Assembly: GCF_964340395.1 (NCBI RefSeq)
Contig: NC_135556.1
Location: 18,721,642-18,778,641 of the forward strand
Length of the DNA stretch: 57,000 bases
Direction: 5' to 3'
Source of the DNA: Glandiceps talaboti
Lineage: Eukaryota > Hemichordata > Enteropneusta > Spengelidae
The notes beneath the pieces were generated by a model. That model did no database searches, had not been told where the DNA came from, and worked only from the letters and a program-made list of their open reading frames with translations. The translations under genes were made by a program, and so were the position numbers. This document shows positions 1 through 13,652 of this stretch, one piece after another. Within the stretch, counting starts at the first letter, position 1. Each line of letters opens with the position of its first letter.

Positions 1-3000
1 TTATAGAATTGTAATCTGAGGGTGGGGTGCTAACTCAAAGGGCAATCTGTCTATTTACCCAAACCAATTCAACATGTTTACAAATCAACCCGGGTTAGAT
101 GAAAGGTGCCCAATATGGTCTATTGAGGCCTACTCACCAATAAAAGAAAAGACTGTTTTTGTTTTGGGTTCCACTGACAAAACCTATTGTGTTCATCAAT
201 TAACCTGACTAGATAATCCACTAATCTTCTTTCTCTAGCCAACTATTTCATGCCTATTCACTCCAAATCAACGTCAAAAAAACTGAGAGATTTGTTTGTT
301 GTAGCCTGAATGTTTTCCTGAGATCAGAGGAAAGACAATGCTAATAACTGCCAGTATCACTTCATTACGACAACTTTTTGTTTAATTTTAAATAAAAGTC
401 CACTTTGGCTTTGTAACAAGTACCTTTGGAAACACAACTCAACTGAGACAAACTCAATGTCTAACTAGTAGTGATGTAAGAGCTAACTTTCTGTTTAACC
501 ACATTTGCATTTGTCTTCATTATTTGTGGTGTTTTTTTTATTTTCTATGACCAAATCAATTGTTTTTTTCATCTACATTTGATTCCCTTAGTATCTACAA
601 ACTATGATTGACTTCCTTTTTCTACACAAACCTGTCCAACTTTCCAAAAATTGTGTACAAAGCTTTTAAATTCTAGATATAATACAATAATGCCTGCTAC
701 TTAGTATCTTGCACTGATATTCACAGACGGGGGAAAAACTACGTACATGCATACAACTCAATACAACTCCTTTGTATCTATCGGCACAACGCTTCATCAT
801 TACCATATGCCGGGCATATGATTCATTCAGTACATAACATGTTTCACCACTTGGAAGACTATTTATTGTGTTGACATAAAAAGTTATAAATAATGAACTG
901 ATTAAAATTAAGATCTTCTTGAGCTACTAATGCACTTTATTAACTGTATCCACTAATTGGTAAGTGTGTACATATTGTGATCAGCTGCCTCCTACTCAAT
1001 TAATGATGTAGCAATAGTTTAATTTTTTAATCATACTGTGATAAAAACACTTCTAAAGTCCAAATTGAACCTTTTAAAATACATGTCAACTCTAATCAAC
1101 GCTACAGAAAACATGCTCCGATGACTGAACTCACTCTGTGTTTCTTTCGTAACAACACAGCTTCGATCGCTCTTGTACATGTGTAGAAACATGTATCTAT
1201 GGACATATTTTGGGTATTCTGTAAGTGAATCTATTTATTTGTGTTTCTAATTGCAGCACCAACTACTGAGTAATCATTTTCATCAGGCTACTATCTGTCT
1301 ACCTGATATCTTTTCTCACTTTTTCATTTGACATTATAATTGATTCAATATGGCCATTTCGCTTCCAAGGATTTTCTACCCCAGCATGATAGCACAGACG
1401 GACAGACAGACTGGCGACACACGTGAAATGTACACTTTACCACCACCCAACCAGCATCCGATACTGTTTTTCATCTCCCTTCAGACCATGGATTCCTTCA
1501 TCAAAGTATGTAAGACTAAGACAGCGTAGGAATCTACATACAGGTCAGATTTTAACCACTGTCTCCATGCAGGAAAGGGCTGACCTTCCTTCATGGGACG
1601 GCCATGTACGTGTATGTAGTAACGTATGTAGAAGTAGCTAATGTCTGTAGCCATAACTAAACCAGTCACAGTGGGTTGTCATTCCATTGTAATATATGGT
1701 GTCTGCACATCTACAAAGCGATCTATCTAGTTCACAACTGTATATTGTAATTCTATGCATTGTCCGGTTCCTTTTTATTACAATTTTAACGTAACTCGGG
1801 CATTTTCAAACATAAACATTCAGCCACAATTATTAGCTATTGATATTATCTTTAACCACATTCAGAGACTGTCGCCATGTCATGTCGTTACTTTATGGAC
1901 TTCTTTTATGAATGCGGACATCCTTCAACTCTTTATAGAAGACAACGTTTCGTGTGTATTCTGTTTGTTATTGCTGCAACTGGCTTGGCTTAGTCTGTAA
2001 CTCAATAACTTACGTACAAATACCTTGCAAGTACATTTAAGACGTCAGGCTATCAGAATCAACTTGAAAAACTTATCACGAACACTATAAACAGCTTTCT
2101 TTTTTTCACCAAATCGGAAAATCTTTGTTAATAGTGAAAAAAGACTGAAGTAAAAAGCATACGCATAAAGAGCAGTAGCATAATGTAATCCTGGGTAAAC
2201 ACAGGTGTTGAACCAACTCTATGTTTGATTGCACAATACACCTACAAAAAATCCCCCTACCTCCAAAACACAGGTAATCTTTGACCTAAAAAAACAGAGG
2301 CTATGACCACTTCAAGCCTTTGTAGATAAATGCATTAACCCATGGTGTGCCAAACAAGAGCATCATTTGTTAAAATCACAATAACAACTACAGTGCTGAG
2401 TCTTTCCATAATAGAATTTTTTCCTATCATCAAAAACTGCTCGAAAATCATATTACAGCAAACAAAGAATTGCCATAATTTTTTTCTCCTTAATATTTAC
2501 TATTTTCTGTTCACTGTATGAGATAACATCTTAAAATCATAAAGCTACACAGACAGTGCACCCCTTGAGACAAGAGTACCACTTGAAAAAAAAAAGTTCA
2601 GTTCATCAACCTTTATCATCTGTGATGCAAACGAACGCACACAATTCCCAGATGAAAGAAACTGAACCAATATAAGATAAAGTAGAAGCATATTTTCTAG
2701 GCGTGCATTTGATGAAGGAGATTGGGTCAAAACTTTTCCCTCCCAACTGTTTTTTTTTTCATGTATCTTTGACATGGAGTACCAGAAAGAGGACAAGCAA
2801 TATGACTCTATTGTGAATAGAAATGAATCTATTGTGAGTGAAATGATTCTTTGTTTATACTTGTGTCAGCAAACCACTTTCAGCCATTACAGCCAATTAC
2901 TGTGTCAACAAATCATAAATAAATACTAGTATGTGACTATATACTTCTGTGAACTCAGTTTGATGTTGGTACACACTAACAGCAAGCAGTACACAATGGA

Positions 3001-5339
3001 CAGTGACAAACTGTAGGACTTGTATTGGTAGTGGAACATGACAAACACTTCAAGTTCAAGAACAGCTAGTTTGCTTGTAGCAAACAGAAAGAAATTTTTT
3101 GTAATACCATTATGACATACTGTTTGAGATGTCTACAAATCTATCAACAGCAGATATAAAATTATTGATATTTATGCAATCATGAAAGACCAATAACAAA
3201 AAAGTGAAAGCACGATCTCGCAATATGTAAAGTAAACTGTAATCATTATGTATGTTTGGTTGAATTGGAGACCTTTGTTACTGTTTGCTGCATGGCTGAA
3301 GTTCAAGAGCATGAACTCTGTAGATGAATTGTTCAAGACACTGACATTGGTTGACAGTAATGATATCTATTGACTTTACAAAGTTTTGATAATAATTGAC
3401 AAAAGACAGCAAACTATTATCAAGAACATGATAAATGTGTTGGTTAAACAAGTCACAGTCACCTGCAAGCTACTTGATTGATTCGTGATAATGATAATGA
3501 CCATGGGTAGAAAATAGTAGAACAAATACAAGTCTACTTCTTAGTCATACCACTATCCTGATCACTGTGCCTGCGAGTCTCAAGTCTCATCAGTGGCGGT
3601 TCATTCAATGACTTAGTAATTGGTAGTTGGATCAATGGATAATCAACTACTTGAGATCTCCTCAACCTTGGTAGTTCACAAGTGCGAGCCAGAGTACATG
3701 CCATACCTCATTCTAAACGAGGTGATAATGATAGCACTACCAACAACAACACCCAAATAAGATATAATTGATCTCCGTCTCTGCATCAAGTCATTGTACT
3801 TGAACTTGAGTCTTCTAGTTCTCAAATTGTAATAAATCATACTTCATCGTCTAATACATGCTTTTTGTTTACTTTCATGTTAGATATAGATATTAACACC
3901 AAACGATGGCACCGAACATCCCTGATTTATGCTGTCTCTCTTTTAGACTTATAAAAGCTAACTTTAATATATCGCTCACCTTGACTAACAGTTCATTCAT
4001 AGGGCATACATAAACTTTCATGAGTACCGAAAACACCCCGTGGTCTTAAATACACGGTCAATAACTTGTAGCCGAAAAACAGGCTGGCCGACTTACTGTC
4101 TCTGTACACCTATCAATCTGACATTTATTTGTATGTTTATACAATGGTCCATTCTGTCTGGGACGTCCCTATAAATCACTGTGGTGAACTCTAAGGCTTG
4201 GAAAAAATGAGAGATATTCCTACACACCCTATTTCTTACACTAATTGTAGTTTGAGTGTCTAACCCAAATAATACAACAAACAAAGCTGTAACAACCCCC
4301 CACATTTAGTACACCTGGTAGGTATGGATAGCAAAAACTTACAATCATAACCATCTATTGTTTAATTTCAACTGTCAGCTTTGTAAATGGACTTGGACTT
4401 GAACTTGATATTACTGGCCTGTTCAAGTGCGCAAGGACAAAAGCAAAAATTTTATCTGAATATTTTTTATGATGGGTATCTTTTAATTTATCACATTTGA
4501 TTGATATCTGCATCCCCTGTAGTTGTTATAAGACCTGTCCCCATGTGGACTTTTGAATCAGTTCAAAATAAAATCACATCCACTAGTACTGGTTTGAACC
4601 AATTTAGTTGAATTAGTTTGAAACCACTGCCACCTCAGAGGGTTGGTTTTTGAACTAATTCAAAGTAAACTGGTTTAAAACCGACAGAAAGCAAAGGTGA
4701 ATCCAGTTTATTTATAGGGACAGCAAACAGTTTTAAACCGATTTAACTGAATCAAGTCAGTGTGTATCCGTTTTTATTTGTTTCAATTGGGAACAAGACC
4801 ATTCTCACTAAAAGAGCATTCCACTCCACGACATCATAGTAAACCACAGCCTCTTTTAAGGCACCGACCAAGACAATCAAGAGACAGGCAGGATACATGT
4901 CACGGAAGAAATAACAGCTCTGGTTTGCAAGAATGCTCCACAATAGCACAGGACAGTGTCAATCCATTTGAAATTTGAGTATACACCTTTTTGATCAGAT
5001 ACTCAGATCATGTTTGCCTGGATGTTGATAAAGGGTTCACTGCTCTGTAGCTTGACAAGACAGATAGTGATCCCATGCCATGAATAACTGTCTGTAAGTG
5101 ACTGTGAAGTAATGAAAACAAAACCCACACTACAAATTAGCAAGGCCTTCAAAAATCCCACCATGTTTTCTTTATAACTTTAAGTCTATTAATTCCTGAC
5201 TTTGTTCTCGTTTTCCTGCAAATTTTCTTCAATGTTTTAAAAATTCCTGTTATCTGTTTATGAATGGATTGGAACGCAAGATGTTTTCATTCCTAAATAT
5301 GACTTTGAACAGATCGGGAAATTTTTCAGTGTTGAGAGG

Positions 5340-5590
5340 AAGGGTCTCGAACACTGATATTCATCTTGAGCGACAAAATTCTTGCCTGTCAACTGGTGCT
5401 AGCACTATCTTCTCACGTTTCAACATCGAGTTTGTTGTACCATACTCCCCCCTGCGACAACAAGAGTATCTGCATCACGGCTCTCGGATATGTTTGTTGT
5501 TTCCTGCTGGCCCAGACTATGATTCGCTGGGACAACAACTTCCGAGGTAGCCATTACGACTGCACTAAATTTGCAATCATTGCCCCCTGA
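5340..5590. other. GC-richer block open on both strands; possible exon or decayed gene fragment
   Basis: This block has visibly higher GC and third-position G/C than the surrounding intron. On the plus strand a frame is open from about 5,340 to a TGA at 5,588-5,590. Its codons look coding-like, and it encodes a hydrophobic stretch (residues around CITALGYVCCFLLAQTM). On the minus strand a strong acceptor-like site (a pyrimidine tract ending TTTTCAG, exon from 5,586) precedes 55 open codons to a TGA at 5,420-5,422, containing two N-glycosylation sequons (NHS, NIS). A plus-strand acceptor-like TTTTTCAG lies just upstream near 5,330. I do not recognise either peptide. It could be a nested gene exon, an alternative terminal exon of the dachsous transcript, or an old insertion. 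Confidence 0.25.
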
Positions 5591-8500
5591 AAAGACGATC
5601 CTTTTTTATATAAACTACCACATCTCTTTTTTCATACATTAACTTTTATATTGAACATTTTGCAAAAAAGGAGTAAATATACAAAAAAATCTAATAATTC
5701 TTGAAAAACAATAATTACTTTTAGCAGCTAGAGAACATTACATGGCATAGTTTTGGCACCTTTCAGAATAGTTGCAATTAAACATTTTCATGAGGTTGTT
5801 CCACTTGATAAGTTTCTATTTGGACCACATGGGTACAAAGCTATTTTTATCCCAACATCCTATATTCAGGCGCCATCGAATACAAAGCTGAGAGAAAAAA
5901 AATTCACCCCGTACATTTATCTTGACAAAGTCCATACATCTCAGGATTGACATTTTGAGCCTTCATTTTGTTGTCATCATTCAACAAACTTTCACGATAC
6001 ATCACTGATTATACCAAATGATTTCATTCTAGCAGGCTACTTGGCTTTAACTTATCGAAGGAAAACTTACAACACTAACAGCTTTACCTTGTAAATACTA
6101 AAGGTGGCATACAATTACATCAACTTTGATCTTCACGAATTCCAGCGCTGCCCCCACAGTATCAAAGATTAATACTGGCCCTACTTTATCATTTATATAC
6201 AGTAGTAATATAACCTTGTACACTTCACTGTAATAATCTCATACATTTCTCTCTAACTCTGCAACTGTCAGCTTTCATTGCATTACCCACCGGGCTAACA
6301 CTCCTACTATCCGATATCAACTTGAGGACTTGGTTCTCTCCAGAGTTTTCACTTGATTATTGCATTTCACAGCCAGGGCCAAAACAGCATGCATGCGCCA
6401 TAATTTATACTAATATCGCAAGCTGATATTAGCAATTTGAAACTTGCATGACTGGAGAACCAGCGGTATTAGATAAACCTACTATACAGTGCATGCCGTA
6501 AAAACATATCAGTTTTTTGTACGATTTAATTTCCAATCATTCCCCTGTACATGTATGCATGCACACAGTAATGCACTATCACTCTTTCCAGAGAAATGAC
6601 AGGTTCAAATACCAATCTTTCTCTCAGAGCCTGACATCTCTATAGATCTTTTTGAGAGACTACCATTTAAAAGTGCCCTGGAGGACTTCATCTTGAATTC
6701 CATGTGATGTTGAACTTTCACACATCACAAGTAACATATACTGACACAGGTGACATTGTTTGGAATACACTGTTTAAACTAATTTCCTTACTGTGATTTT
6801 CTCAACAGACCTAATTTCTCAGTTCAAACAAATAATGCCAAGTGACAATCAACAGACTGCAGCGTTATCTTCTGGGGGAAATCATCTTACCTCAGGGTGA
6901 TTTGTAATTTCCCACAGACCAAGATAACATGCGTTGATGTATTCACATCAAAAAGTTGACCATCAAAGTATACTAATGTAGTAATGAAGTAGCTATTCTA
7001 CTACTAATGATTCAAAGTGGCTGATATCAAAGAGAAATGTACATTCTGTCACGAAACTCTTAAATCTGTTTATTTCATATAGAAAGTTCTTTTTACAGGG
7101 TGCTAAGTAGGTGAAATGTATACACCAGTTCCCCTAGCATGTTACTAAAAATAAAATACCTCCTCCTCAATAAGCACAAGGGCAAGAACAAAAAAGAATA
7201 ACAGTAGTAAATTATGTAAATTTTTACCAGATTCCTTTCAATCTGTTAACGATATGTTAATCTGAAAACCACCTTTGATGCACCTTCTCAGTATTTATAC
7301 ACTGTCAATGGCAAAAACCAAGAGTGGGAAGTTCAAAGTGAACATTTGTCCCAAATGTGGTCATCGGAATAACTAAAAGGAAAGTCAAACACAGCTCCAA
7401 AAAGTACAAACACAAATATTTGAACTAGCTCAGTATATTTCCATGGCATTTCCCCTTTCAAAGAATGTTTATGGAATTTGACTAAGTCGCCTTGGCCATA
7501 TACACTCTGCTGTACAAATCATCCTGCCCCTACCCCACTGTCTGCCCAACTAAATATTTGTTTAATTAATTGAGAGGTGTTCTGTGTACCATGGCTGGGT
7601 TCAGTCCTGATTAATGACTATGTATGTACCTATACCAATAAACACAGGTTTCAGTCGCACATCACTGACTGTCCATAAAAGGTGTAAATTTAACTAAAAA
7701 TTAGATTTTGCAAATTGTAATAAATTAGCCTAGAAAACACCAGTTTTCCTAATACACTTTCCATTTCAGGTTCACTCAGTCTTTCTTCCTGTATTAGAAA
7801 GTATATACCCAGTACCAAAAAAAAAAGATCATTCTCACTATTATATAAAACCCATCCGTGTTTCAAATCTTAACACGGAAAGTTCTCTGAACTAAAATGA
7901 ATTCAAACTTACAAATATTGAGTTTACAACTTTTTATGACTGTGCCATATCTGAACAACAATCTGACATCACACTGTTTTCCAAATACATACGCTTCTTT
8001 CCTAAATTTTGTATTTCTTGTACTTTTGTCCAACTTTTCCAAAATCTGATTGTAAATGTAAAATATTGGGGGTTTTTTACATTATACTATTCATTGTTAA
8101 ACCATCACAAGTTATCAGTCGTTGAAAACCAATCTGCAATCACAACATTTTCCAAACAGCCCTACAAAACATATTCCAAGCTGTTCCTGTCGCAAATCCC
8201 TTCTTAACAACAACCAATAAGCTAGGGCCGATCAGCAATCCAGCGCAACCACAATAGCAGCTTTTGATGTGCTCTTTAACAGCAGAAGTGAATGATTTTT
8301 GGAGATTTAGTCAGCAATACTTGGATATGCATAAATAATGAACAACATAACACCTCACAACCTTCCATTGTATGATACCCCTCTTCCATTACCCATAACC
8401 ACTCCTAATCTGACAGAGTCCTGTTTCTACATGCACGGGAACAAGTGAACTTTACATTTAGAGTACCACTGACAAATATCATGTATCTGCCTCTCTTATA

Positions 8501-10092
8501 CATACACAGACTGTTAAAAGGGTCCCAGGACCTGTCTCAATAATCACATCATACATGACTGCATAATGCAATCTTGCCTACTGCCTGACTATGTTTACAA
8601 TTTTTACACCCCTTGGAATCACTTTCTAAACACTTATGGACACTTTTATCCCTTCTGACCTGAGATTAATCCTGTGAAATTTCCTTTTTAAACTTTTCTT
8701 TTCAGCTGAGATTCCCCATGAAAACATCATAGTCAAAATTTTGAGTTCTTGACTATCTTCACACTTCACAAGTTAGTGTGAATCACTTTTCATTGATTGT
8801 AGTCAAGTAGCATAATACTATAGTGCTTGACTCTTCATCGGAGACATTCTTTCACTTTCTCCAAACATATCTTTTCTGTCATGTTCATTTTACTTTTATC
8901 CTCCCTCAGTCAAAACCTCATATACGATATGAATAAAATCATAACCAGTTATATTAATAAGGAGATCGTTTATGATATTCCACTCACTAACAACTTTTCG
9001 GAAATATGCAACTGTGTTTTTTGCACAGTAACCATGACAACAGGTGAGTGACATAGTTCAGTGTGCATTTTTCATAGAACAGAAAACATTTCCACTTGTA
9101 TTTTCTATCTGAACTAATTACAATACAATCACTTCAATGGTGTCATGCACTGATTTCACTTGTCACCATGTGCCAAAAACTACAACCACTTGTGCCAAGA
9201 TGGATGACGGTTTCTTACTAGTTTTTACACCTAAGTCCGTGCAATCTGTCACCTCACGAAACAGTAGCTCTTACAACATGAGACAATTTTGTAGCATATA
9301 TGAAACCTTCATAAACACATATAAGTTGACACATAGCTGGGTGGGGGGTAATACTTTATATGGTTGCACCTTTAATTTTCACTAATTCCACATACCTCCC
9401 TCATTTCACAGGGAAAACTTTAATACTGTATGTCAACCTCTCCAGCACGTTTAGATGGACAGAAATGTTTTAGACATCAAAAATTTGATCTCATTCAACT
9501 TCATTTCAAATAAGATATAAAAAAAAGTTAAATTCAAGCTAACAGAGGAGCAGATCCTGAATAATACAATATCTAAGGGCACTCAAATTGACAGACATGT
9601 GCATGTACTCATGGAAGGACTTTTCACAGGGAACGTTTAAAGTGTGGACTTTTGGAGGTAGATTTAAAGAAATCCAAAGTCTTTCTCTGTTGACTTTTTA
9701 GAATCGTGCAGAAGTCTGATAAAATGCATGGTTTCTCATAATATATTTGTACTATCTCTTTTGATGCAGAATCCTGGTAAAATGGCTTTTTATCTACTTT
9801 GAACATTGAGATTTAATTAACACTATTAAGGCATTACCTTGTGTTGACAGTCAAACAACATAATGTTGAAACTTATCGGAAACACTAGCTCAGAGACTTG
9901 TCTATATAGCTAAATGTACTGGGGCAAGGACATTTTCAAGCTAGACTCTGTCTAAGGCTTTGAGCTAAGAAAATACCAACAAGACATTTTGTACCAGTTT
10001 GTAATTTCTCTCTTTAATAATATCAAAAATATGATTCTACTCTGGATTAAATTGAATGGAACAGAGAAAGTCATCCTACAACACAGGAACAG

Positions 10093-10346
10093 GTCAGTAT
10101 CTCGTCCACACCCCTACAACACTGACTAGTATCTCGACCACCCTCTAAGACACTGACCAGTATCTCGTCCACCCTCTAAGACACTGACCAGTATCTCATC
10201 CACACCTCTACAACACTGACAGTATCTCATCCACACCTCTACAACACTGACAGTATCTCGTCCACCCTCTAAGACATTGACCCGTATCTCGTCCACCCTC
10301 TAAGACATTGACCAGTATCTCGTCCACCCTCTACAACACTGACAGT
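10093..10346. repeat. Minisatellite, about 31-bp unit, 8-9 copies
   Basis: Tandem copies of a unit reading roughly CAGTATCTCGTCCACCCTC followed by TAAGACACTGAC. Two unit variants alternate: one has TCTAAGACA, the other CTCTACAACA. No coding potential is evident. It lies in the presumed dachsous intron. Confidence 0.9.
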
Positions 10347-10644
10347 CTTTTCCTGTGGATTGATAAAGTCTTTCTTGACATACTTAGTGAATTGAGTCCT
10401 GTAAACATCAAATCCATTCACTTGCTTCTAGTCACTAAGAGAACCCAATTATGTTAGTTACAATGCATGAAGCTATTTATACCACCACACAAAGCCATGA
10501 GAAAAGTCAGTCCTACCACACAATGTAATGTATCATTCCTTAGTGTATCATCACTTTCTTTACATCCTCCTGTTTCTTTGAATTCCATGATGGTGTTGTC
10601 ATTCTTTCTGTATTTACTGAACACTCCCAAGTGGAAACTGTTTT

Positions 10645-10985
10645 TACCATCACTTTCAAAGCAGACACGGTTAGCTACAAGTCACTCCACAAGTGATGAA
10701 AAACATTGCTACCAGAACATTTTCCCCATCTACTTCATCAAACTTCTTGTTACCATCACTTTCAAGAGCAGACCAGATTAGCTACAAGTCACTCCACAAG
10801 TGACGAAAAACATTGCTACCAGAACCTTTTCTCATCTACATGTACTTAATCAAACTTCTACCAGTTGTTACCATTACCTTTTAAAAGTGGACCAGAAGGC
10901 TACAAAGTACAAGCCATTCCAGAGAAGTGACAAAAAACATCCCTACCAGAACCTTTTCCCATCTACTTCATCAAACATCTAGCAT
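10645..10985. repeat. Three tandem copies of a ~115-bp unit
   Basis: Each copy runs from GTTACCATCACTTTCAA through GCTACAAGTCACTCCACAAG and CTACCAGAACCTTTTC to CATCTACTTCATCAAAC. The first two copies are very similar and the third is more diverged. The short plus-strand open frames here (10,467-10,982) are products of the repeat and not genes. This array begins only about 300 bp after the 31-bp minisatellite. Confidence 0.85.
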
Positions 10986-13561
10986 TTCACAAACTTACAT
11001 TCCCACCACCTCCATCCCACCCGATCCCACCCCTAAAGACCATAATCCAAGTCTTACAATCAGGCACAGTGTTTGCTAACTTAAAACTTATCTAATGACA
11101 AATGTGAAAGGCTTTTCACTGACTGTGCTTGCATCAATGATTAACTATAAAAGATGCATTACATATTAAAAGGGAATGCCACATTCCTAAGTTTTTTAAT
11201 GGAAGTTAAAAACGGCTTAAGAGCCGTCATAAATCAACTGTCCTGTCCGCTAATACATATATATTTTCATCTCCTTTGATATACAACCTGGTGCTTTGCC
11301 ACCAGTCCAGTCAGAGAGTAACAATTATACAAGATAACTATAATGTCATAGATAGATTTTGAGTGTAATTAACAAACAATAGAGACCTTCACAGTTAGCT
11401 GCTTTTATCCCCTGGCTCTCGCTCTGTTACATGTACATTCTCTAGGGCCAAGTTGTTGTCTTTGTTGCCCCCTCCTAGCACTAAATACTTCTCCACGACA
11501 CAGAGGTTGAAACAACTTGTTGTTTTCCATGATCTAGGTTCATCTTCTACTGGGGTTTGTTTACCTGGCCTTACTATGCACAAATCAATGGCTTTGGGTT
11601 ACAATGAACAAATTACGCCTAAAACAAACTCTAAATTGTACACGTTAATTGAAAGACACAGCACCTTCTGGTGGGAAAACGATTTGTTTACATTTCATTG
11701 TAGATAGTTTGATGGAAACTTAGCCATTGCTTGTATGTCTCCCTATTAGTGTTATCGTAATAAGGTCTGAAATATCACTGAAAATATAGGTTCACATGCT
11801 ATGAAGCTTGACTTGTCAGAATCCTTACACTGCTAACCACAACTTCAACAAAACCTTGAAAACCAATCTCTGAACGTAGTTTTCCTTCCAGCATAAACTG
11901 CATTTCAGACAATACCCCTGGTAGTGAAAGTTTATTTTCAAGGCATTTGAACACTCCAAATTGCCCTTATACATACTGGTTCACTAAATAAACTTTGAAG
12001 TAACAGACCAAATGTATATACTGCCAGTAATGATAAACATCACCTTCTTAGTATAAACTTGTATATTTATACAGCTTTTTTGGCATCATATCAGTATAAA
12101 GTCTGGCTGCACTGAACTGAAAGAAAGCCACTGGGGTGGGGTGGGGGAGTATGGAGGTGAATGATAAAGTACAGACATCTTATACTTTTCTGTACAAGGA
12201 CGAGAACTTAAAAGTTCTTTTGTTGTCTTTTGCAAATTGGTCTTTTGGAATTGACCAAGTACATGTACACACCCATATTACTGCTAGGAATATGAGTAAA
12301 AATGTTTGTGCAAGCATGTGTGAAAATTCAATTTAATGTACACTGTATTATAGGAAATCATTGTAGACATCTAAGTCCTAGCCTGGTCAGCTATGGACAG
12401 CTGCTTCCTGTGTCCCACTCTAGTATAATGTCCACTTGATGAGAGATGACAGAAAGACTTGCTGGCTGAACACACATCCACATAAAATGTCCCTGTACTA
12501 ATACTAAACTAAAATATCACTACATAAATTACCATTGAAACAAAGAGATCATTTTTTTTGAGGTTGGAACTGTTGTGTTTTCAATTTCCTCTTCATTTCC
12601 ATATTTGTACATTGCATACCACAGAGTACTTTGATAATTTTCAGTCTCTACTGTTATGCAAATGACTGTTCCAAAGTGGCACTCTTCACTCTGCTCAGTT
12701 TAACTACATGATTGGACCATTGATGGTCACCATAACAACCACATCCTGATAGTGGTAAGATTATATCTCACCTCCATCTCCTTGCTACAAAGTTGCTAAT
12801 AGTAACTGTAATTGTATTTAAATGGTATAACTGTTAAACAAACATTGTTGGACTTCTTCACACATAAACTCTAAACAGACCCTGCAGATTTTCACCATAT
12901 TAATAAATTACAGGAAGTTTGTACTGTGGCTTATTTGGGTCCTGGATAAACATTCCAAATGGGAAAATTAGGTATTTGAATCTTTCAGCCAGCCCTGGGC
13001 TGAGAATGCTAGATGTGGGTATGTTGGGGCAAAACTTTCACACCTCTAATAATATGCATTTTTAGTGACTATACTATCTGGCTACATAGTAACTTTTATG
13101 TTCAATTATTTCAACTTCAAGAAGGAAGTTGTAGATCAGTGGCAATATTTTATACTAGTATTTGATGTGACTGCCAACATTATCCAACATTGTATAAAGT
13201 TGTACTGATTGCTAACAACAAAACCAGACAACAGTCTTTGCAGTGAAGCAGAAATTTATGATCACACGTTACTAAGTTTTCAGTGAAAAAAGCCCATCAC
13301 CATTAGCTAGCTAGTGACATTGATAAATGAACACCCTAGAGTGCAAGAGATCTAAAGAAGCCATTCAGCCATAACCCCACCATGGGGGTAATTTTCTCAT
13401 TCTCATCTAGCCAAACAGATTAGACTCCTCATTCGATATCTCTATCTTCTAAGTAAACATAACATAAGGTGTGCTACCATTCAGCAAATGTTGGTGCTCA
13501 TTTATCACCCATAAACACCCGTGCAATGATGGTGTAACTACCCAGCCATATCGGCCATCGT

Positions 13562-13652
13562 CTAGTAGGACCCTACATTCTTGGCTGCCCACCCTTGTCT
13601 GACTGGCTAGTAGTGGGACTCTATTCTTAGCTGCCCACCCCTGTCTGCCCCC
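13562..13652. repeat. 45-bp direct duplication
   Basis: Two tandem copies beginning CTAGTAG and containing GCTGCCCACCC. GC is higher than in the flanks. The minus-strand frame open across it (13,449-13,694) is best explained by the duplication and not by a gene. Confidence 0.75.

Noticed and set aside
10093-10346. CRISPR-like array
   Set aside because: Units are contiguous tandem repeats without unique spacers, in a eukaryotic intron.
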